A stretch of DNA of 34,191 bases from an uncultured Porphyromonadaceae bacterium (lineage in GTDB: Bacteria > Bacteroidota > Bacteroidia > Bacteroidales > Muribaculaceae). The stretch covers positions 1-34,191 of the forward strand of contig CABUIC010000031.1 of NCBI GenBank assembly GCA_902491515.1, written 5' to 3'. Positions within the stretch are counted from its first letter, which is position 1. Every line of letters begins with the position of its first letter. Under the pieces are notes generated by a model, which saw only the letters and a program-made list of their open reading frames with translations, ran no database searches and had not been told where the DNA came from. The position numbers were made by a program, and so were the translations under genes. Positions 30,312 to 34,191 of this stretch are shown one piece after another.

Positions 30312-31436
30312 ATGAAAAAACATTCAATCCCTGCCATCGCCGCCGCTCTCCTCGCTCTTTCCATCGCCTCATGCGGCCAGAGGAACACCGACAGCACCGT
30401 CAAATCCGACTCCCTCCCCGAGGCCGAAGCTGAAATCTACAGAACCTTCGGCGAAAACTACTTCAACGCCCTGCCCGACCTCATCGAGAAGTTCCCCGAA
30501 AGCCTCAGCTACGACTTCAGCCTCCTCCGCGACAGCACAGACCTCGCCATCAGCACCTCCGACGACGGACGCCTCCGCTTCTACAGCTTCGACACCCACA
30601 CCGGAGGCACAATGATAGCTTTCCAGACCCTCATCCAGTGGCTCGACGAAAACGGAAAACAGCACCTCGACACCTTCCACTATCCCGTAGAAGGCGCAAA
30701 TCCCTCCTCAATCGTCGACCGGACCGAAGAACTCGACGACGTGGCCACAATCCGTGGCGTCCACCTCCTCCCTTCGGCAAATGGCGAGCCGGCCACATAC
30801 CTCGTCGAGGCATACATGCGCGAATGGAGCACAATGGGATTCTATGCCCTCATGGCCGTGCAGATCAGAGACGGCAAACCCGTGGCGCTCCCCGCCATGA
30901 AAGGCGAGAACGGCCCCGACACCTCCCTGTCATACGAAATAAACATACCGTACTGGTACTTCACCACCGACGGCCTCGGCTGGAGCTGGCTCAATGAGTT
31001 CGACAAGACAACAGGACACCTCTACGTTCCCGAATTCAGCGAAGACGACTACACAGAGCCCACAGACCGCTACTCCGTCTACACCTGGAAGGACGGAATG
31101 CTCGTGCCCGTTGCAGAAAACGAGCCCAACCGACGCCTCGACCCGTCCCTCGCCGACTATACGGACCTCCACGAAATCCTCTCGACCCCGCGCCACGACA
31201 TCCGCATCGACCGCGTCGCCCCCGGACGCTACCGCTATGCCTCATGGCCCAAGGACAGCCTCATGCACGGCAAACCCGCGGCTACAGCTTTCGCCGACGG
31301 CGTCGAGCCCGACGAAACGACCCCCATGGACTTCCGCACCCCCGACGGATACACCTACCGCCTCACCCGCGACGAAAGCAAGACCCTCACAATCCTCCAC
31401 AACGGCAAACCCCTCCAGACCCTCCCGATAAACTAA
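30312..31436 (+). CDS. Hypothetical lipoprotein
   Basis: 374 residues with a lipoprotein signal ending SIASC (Cys21). I do not recognise a named family. The mature part is hydrophilic and aromatic-rich, with segments GGTMIAFQTLIQWLDENGKQ, YLVEAYMREWSTMGFYALMA and YWYFTTDGLGWSWLNEFDKT, and a beta-rich C-terminus ending TYRLTRDESKTLTILHNGKP. It looks like an extracytoplasmic binding or structural protein. No promoter is evident after the upstream terminator. A strong hairpin follows at 31,463. Confidence 0.75.
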   Translation: MKKHSIPAIAAALLALSIASCGQRNTDSTVKSDSLPEAEAEIYRTFGENYFNALPDLIEKFPESLSYDFSLLRDSTDLAISTSDDGRLRFYSFDTHTGGTMIAFQTLIQWLDENGKQHLDTFHYPVEGANPSSIVDRTEELDDVATIRGVHLLPSANGEPATYLVEAYMREWSTMGFYALMAVQIRDGKPVALPAMKGENGPDTSLSYEINIPYWYFTTDGLGWSWLNEFDKTTGHLYVPEFSEDDYTEPTDRYSVYTWKDGMLVPVAENEPNRRLDPSLADYTDLHEILSTPRHDIRIDRVAPGRYRYASWPKDSLMHGKPAATAFADGVEPDETTPMDFRTPDGYTYRLTRDESKTLTILHNGKPLQTLPIN

Positions 31437-31462
31437 AAGCGACCCATAGCGCCGAAAACAGA

Positions 31463-31493
31463 CGCCGCCGGCCCTCTGCGAGGGTCGGCGGCG
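31463..31493. terminator. Bidirectional hairpin between the lipoprotein gene and rpoD
   Basis: CGCCGCCG-G-CCCTC and GAGGG-T-CGGCGGCG pair around TGC, between two convergent genes. U-tracts are weak on both strands (AATTTCTT on plus, GTCTGTTTTC on minus), yet the stem is very strong. Confidence 0.65.
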
Positions 31494-31521
31494 AATTTCT
31501 TACTGGTCTTGCCGGGTGGAA

Positions 31522-32382
31522 TCAGGAACCGAGATAGCTCTTCAGAAGACGGCTCTTCTGGCCCTTCAGCCTGCGGATAGCCTTCTCCTTGATCTGGCGC
31601 ACACGCTCGCGCGTCAGGTCGAACTTCGCTCCGATTTCCTCAAGCGTCATTTCCTGGCAGCCGATGCCGAAAAACATCTTGAGAATCTCGCGCTCGCGGT
31701 CGCGCAGCTGACGCAGGGCGCGCTCCACTTCGTTGGAGAGCGACTCCTGATTGAGCGTCGCATCGGCCATGGGCGAGTCGTCGTTGGCAAGCACGTCAAG
31801 AAGACTGTTGTCCTCGCCGTCGACAAAGGGGGCGTCGACACTTATGTGTCGCCCTGACACCTTCAGGGTGTCGGCAATTTTTTCGACGGGGACATCCAGC
31901 TCTTCGGCGAGCTCCTCGGGCGAGGGACGGCGCTCGTTCTCCTGCTCGAACTTCGAGAGAGCCTTGCTGATTTTGTTCAGCGAACCGACCTGATTGAGAG
32001 GAAGACGCACGATGCGGCTCTGCTCCGCGAGGGCCTGGAGAATTGACTGACGGATCCACCATACGGCATAAGAGATGAACTTGAACCCACGGGTCTCGTC
32101 GAATTTACGGGCTGCCTTAATGAGGCCGACATTTCCTTCGTTGATAAGATCGGGGAGCGAAAGGCCCTGATTCTGGTACTGCTTGGCCACCGACACAACG
32201 AATCGCAGATTTGCCCTTGTGAGTTTGTCGAGAGCCGCCTCGTCGCCCTGACGGATGCGCTGAGCAAGCTCGACTTCCTCCTCGACCGATATAAGCTCCT
32301 CGCGGCCAATCTCCTGAAGATACTTGTCCAGCGAAGCGCTCTCGCGGTTCGTGATAGATTTAATGATTTTAAGTTGTCTCAT
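31522..32382 (-). CDS. rpoD: Primary sigma factor RpoD (Bacteroidetes type)
   Basis: Sigma-70 family housekeeping factor of 286 residues, the short Bacteroidetes type without the long region 1.1 and nonconserved insert. Region 1.2 (SLDKYLQEIGREELISVEEE), region 2 (LINEGNVGLIKAARKFDETR, then FKFISYAVWWIRQSI), region 3 and region 4 (EIGAKFDLTRERVRQIKEKA) are all present in order. It should recognise TTTG/TAnnTTTG promoters, the type seen across this window, including its own. It stands alone on the minus strand. Confidence 0.97.
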   Translation of the reverse strand: MRQLKIIKSITNRESASLDKYLQEIGREELISVEEEVELAQRIRQGDEAALDKLTRANLRFVVSVAKQYQNQGLSLPDLINEGNVGLIKAARKFDETRGFKFISYAVWWIRQSILQALAEQSRIVRLPLNQVGSLNKISKALSKFEQENERRPSPEELAEELDVPVEKIADTLKVSGRHISVDAPFVDGEDNSLLDVLANDDSPMADATLNQESLSNEVERALRQLRDREREILKMFFGIGCQEMTLEEIGAKFDLTRERVRQIKEKAIRRLKGQKSRLLKSYLGS

Positions 32383-32420
32383 GTCTTATGCTTATCCGGT
32401 TATAGATGCACATTAGCGTG

Positions 32421-32451
32421 CAAAGTTACAATATTTTTTCCGACTGACAAA
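32421..32451 (-). promoter_or_regulatory. rpoD promoter
   Basis: Minus strand: TTTG (32,448-32,451), a 19-base spacer, then TAACTTTG (32,421-32,428). It matches the consensus RpoD itself is expected to read, so autoregulation is possible. Confidence 0.75.
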
Positions 32452-32584
32452 ATTTAGCCTGTACTTTATCTCTGAAAAATGCAAAAACCATGCCATGCCA
32501 GCCAAAGTGTAACGCATTTACCCCTGATTTTGCTCAATTCATGGGTCCAAAAGTAGAATTTAGTCGCCGGTTTTTCCATCGGCG

Positions 32585-32616
32585 TTTGGAAGATTGGGAA
32601 AAAGTTTGTACCTTTG
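32585..32616 (+). promoter_or_regulatory. CoA-transferase promoter
   Basis: TTTG (32,585-32,588), a 20-base spacer, then TACCTTTG (32,609-32,616), a full consensus match. Confidence 0.8.
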
Positions 32617-32674
32617 TTTGCACACAAAGAGCCTGAATGCGCAATTTCGGCACAAAAAAGACCACCCTGTACCA

Positions 32675-33973
32675 ATGCAAATCCACACATATACCACTGC
32701 CGACGAGGCCGTAAAGCTAATCAAGAGCGGCGACCATGTCTTCGTTCAAGGAAGCAGCTCCATCCCCGAAGCCCTCATCGCCGCGCTGGCCCGGAGGGGC
32801 GGCGAACTGCGAGATGTCGTGCTCTACAACGCTTTCGCCCTCGGCCGACGTGTCTCCCCTCTCTGCGACCCCGCCCTCAGGGATTCTTTTCTCATCGACT
32901 CCTTCTTCGTCTCCAACGCCGTGCGGGGATGGGTCAACAAAGGATACGCCACTACAACCCCCCGCTTCTTCGGTCAGGTTCCGCAGCTCTTCAGGGACGG
33001 CTCCATCAAGCTCGACGTGGCACTCATCAACTGCTCCCTGCCTGACGAAAACGGATTCGTGTCCTTCGGAGTCTCAGCCGACATAACACCGGCCGCCGTC
33101 GAATGCGCGAAAATCATCATCGCGCAGATCAATCCTCTCATGCCCTTCACCTACGGAGATTCAGTAATCCACATGTCGCGCATCGACGCTCTTGTCGAAG
33201 TCCACGACCCGATAGCCGAAACTCCTGACCTCCGGCCCACGGAAAAGGAACTCGCAATCGGCCGCCACATCGCAGAGCACATCCCCGACGGAGCCGTGCT
33301 CCAGATCGGCATCGGTGCCATCCCCAACGCCGTTCTCCACTCTCTCCGCGACCACCGCCACCTCGGCCTCCATACCGAGGCTATGACCGACGGCATGATT
33401 GAACTGATTGAAAGCGGCGTGGTCGACAACTCCCGCAAGCAGGTCGAGCCCGGACGCTCCGTGGCTTCCCTCGCCCTCGGAACCCGCAGACTCTACGACT
33501 TCATCGACCACAACCGCAGCATCCTTTTCCGCGACATCGCCTGGGTCAACGACCCCTTCGTCATAGCCCAGAACCACAACATGGCCGCCATAAACTCCGC
33601 CCTCGAAATCGACCTCTCCGGCCAGGTCTGCGCCGACTCAATCGGCACACGCATCTATTCCGGTGTCGGCGGACAGCAGGACTTCGTCTACGGCTCCTCC
33701 CGCAGCGTCGGTGGCCAGTCCTTCATAGCGATGCTCTCCACGACCTCCCGCGGCGAGAACAAAATAAAGCCCATTCTCACCCCCGGAGCAGGCGTCGTAA
33801 CAACCCGCTTCCAGACCAACTGGGTCGTCACCGAGTACGGCGCTGTAAACCTCCGTGGCCGAAACATGCTGGACCGCGCCCGGCTTCTCATCTCCATCGC
33901 CGCCCCGCAGTTCCGCGAAGAACTCGACCGCGCCGCCTACAAAATGTTAGGCTACGCCTACCGCCGCTGGTAA
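32675..33973 (+). CDS. Acetyl-CoA hydrolase/CoA-transferase family protein
   Basis: 432 residues from ATG 32,675; an earlier in-frame start would begin inside the promoter and is rejected. The protein has the two-domain CoA-transferase family I fold. Segments include VFVQGSSSIPEALI, LPDENGFVSFGVSAD, LQIGIGAIPNAVL, GLHTEAMTDGM with the probable catalytic Glu235 that forms a CoA thioester, and GVGGQQDFVYGSSRSVGGQS. Relatives swap CoA between acetate and succinate, butyrate or 4-hydroxybutyrate. In this group a role in acetate or succinate fermentation is likely. The substrate pair cannot be decided from sequence alone. Confidence 0.9.
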   Translation: MQIHTYTTADEAVKLIKSGDHVFVQGSSSIPEALIAALARRGGELRDVVLYNAFALGRRVSPLCDPALRDSFLIDSFFVSNAVRGWVNKGYATTTPRFFGQVPQLFRDGSIKLDVALINCSLPDENGFVSFGVSADITPAAVECAKIIIAQINPLMPFTYGDSVIHMSRIDALVEVHDPIAETPDLRPTEKELAIGRHIAEHIPDGAVLQIGIGAIPNAVLHSLRDHRHLGLHTEAMTDGMIELIESGVVDNSRKQVEPGRSVASLALGTRRLYDFIDHNRSILFRDIAWVNDPFVIAQNHNMAAINSALEIDLSGQVCADSIGTRIYSGVGGQQDFVYGSSRSVGGQSFIAMLSTTSRGENKIKPILTPGAGVVTTRFQTNWVVTEYGAVNLRGRNMLDRARLLISIAAPQFREELDRAAYKMLGYAYRRW

Positions 33974-34018
33974 AAGCGCCAATTCACTAATTTCCAACCA
34001 CATACACCAATAGCGCCG

Positions 34019-34135
34019 GTAGGGACGTGCCATGGCACGTCCGCTCCGTTGATAGTATTTTTTACGAATCCCACTTCCCTTAGATTGGCAATAAGTACGT
34101 ATCGAAGAGGCGGACGCGCCATGGCGCGTCCCTAC
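34019..34135. repeat. Paired palindromes with inverted outer ends
   Basis: GTAGGGACGTGCCATGGCAC...CCGC (34,019-34,044) and GCGG...CGCGCCATGGCGCGTC...CTAC (34,110-34,135) are each internally palindromic around CCATGG and are inverted copies of each other, separated by 65 bases. A short REP/BIME- or MITE-like unit downstream of the CoA-transferase gene. No gene is seen after 33,973. Confidence 0.65.
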
Positions 34136-34191
34136 TAACGCGAGTTCGGGATAAGAATGCCCTGAAAAAAGTTGAATCGGCAGCTTGAAAA

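Noticed and set aside
1..34191. tRNA, rRNA or CRISPR array
   Set aside because: No cloverleaf-like sequence, conserved rRNA stretch or evenly spaced direct repeats were noticed by eye. tRNAscan-SE and a CRISPR finder were not available.

Overview
The window looks like chromosome of a Bacteroidales species, probably a high-GC Muribaculaceae-like gut lineage. Reasons seen in the sequence: many promoters fit the Bacteroidetes form TTTG-N19/20-TAnnTTTG and Shine-Dalgarno sites are not obvious; the primary sigma factor is the short 286-residue Bacteroidetes type; the gliding/T9SS lipoprotein GldH is present; SecA is the long (1,124 aa) Bacteroidetes form; coding DNA is GC-rich. The family placement is inference.

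Left part, minus strand (15,060 down to 340). A promoter at 15,029-15,060 starts a coiled-coil protein and zapA. After a structured 190-base gap come rny, a PSP1/RicT-like gene, gldH, a HAD phosphatase, an M24 peptidase, cca, queD, queE, a DUF4105/Lnb-N membrane protein and a phosphatase-superfamily protein that has lost most catalytic residues. The genes are tightly packed, with several TGATG and ATGA overlaps. secA follows from its own promoter. Beyond secA lie a strong hairpin and a broken RhuM-family fragment.

Middle, plus strand (15,150 to 24,638). A divergent promoter drives ilvA, a secreted C1 aminopeptidase, a YfcE-type phosphoesterase and a SPOR lipoprotein, followed by an unrecognised AT-richer gene whose signal peptide appears to begin at ATT. 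Next are a secreted metallophosphoesterase/beta-propeller fusion, pgk, and a THUMP-like methyltransferase. A 349-bp element with inverted-repeat ends and a TAA target duplication lies between the likely pgk promoter and pgk. A compact promoter-to-terminator unit at 24,537-24,638 predicts a small RNA of about 65 nt.

Right part (24,692 to 34,191). This is more eroded: a membrane-anchored alpha/beta hydrolase gene broken by a frameshift and an amber codon, an orphan T9SS-like C-terminal domain, and a promoter/signal-peptide/terminator stub. Intact genes follow: a C_GCAxxG_C_C protein, a SulP transporter, a tiny acidic lipoprotein, a larger lipoprotein, rpoD (minus strand) and a CoA-transferase. 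Two intergenic regions carry REP-like palindromes sharing a GTAGGGA...TCCCTAC design.

No rRNA, tRNA, CRISPR array, intact transposase or phage module was recognised. The most unusual items are the inserted element in the pgk leader, the predicted small RNA, the conserved-looking pseudophosphatase coupled to the DUF4105 protein, and the ATT-start candidate.
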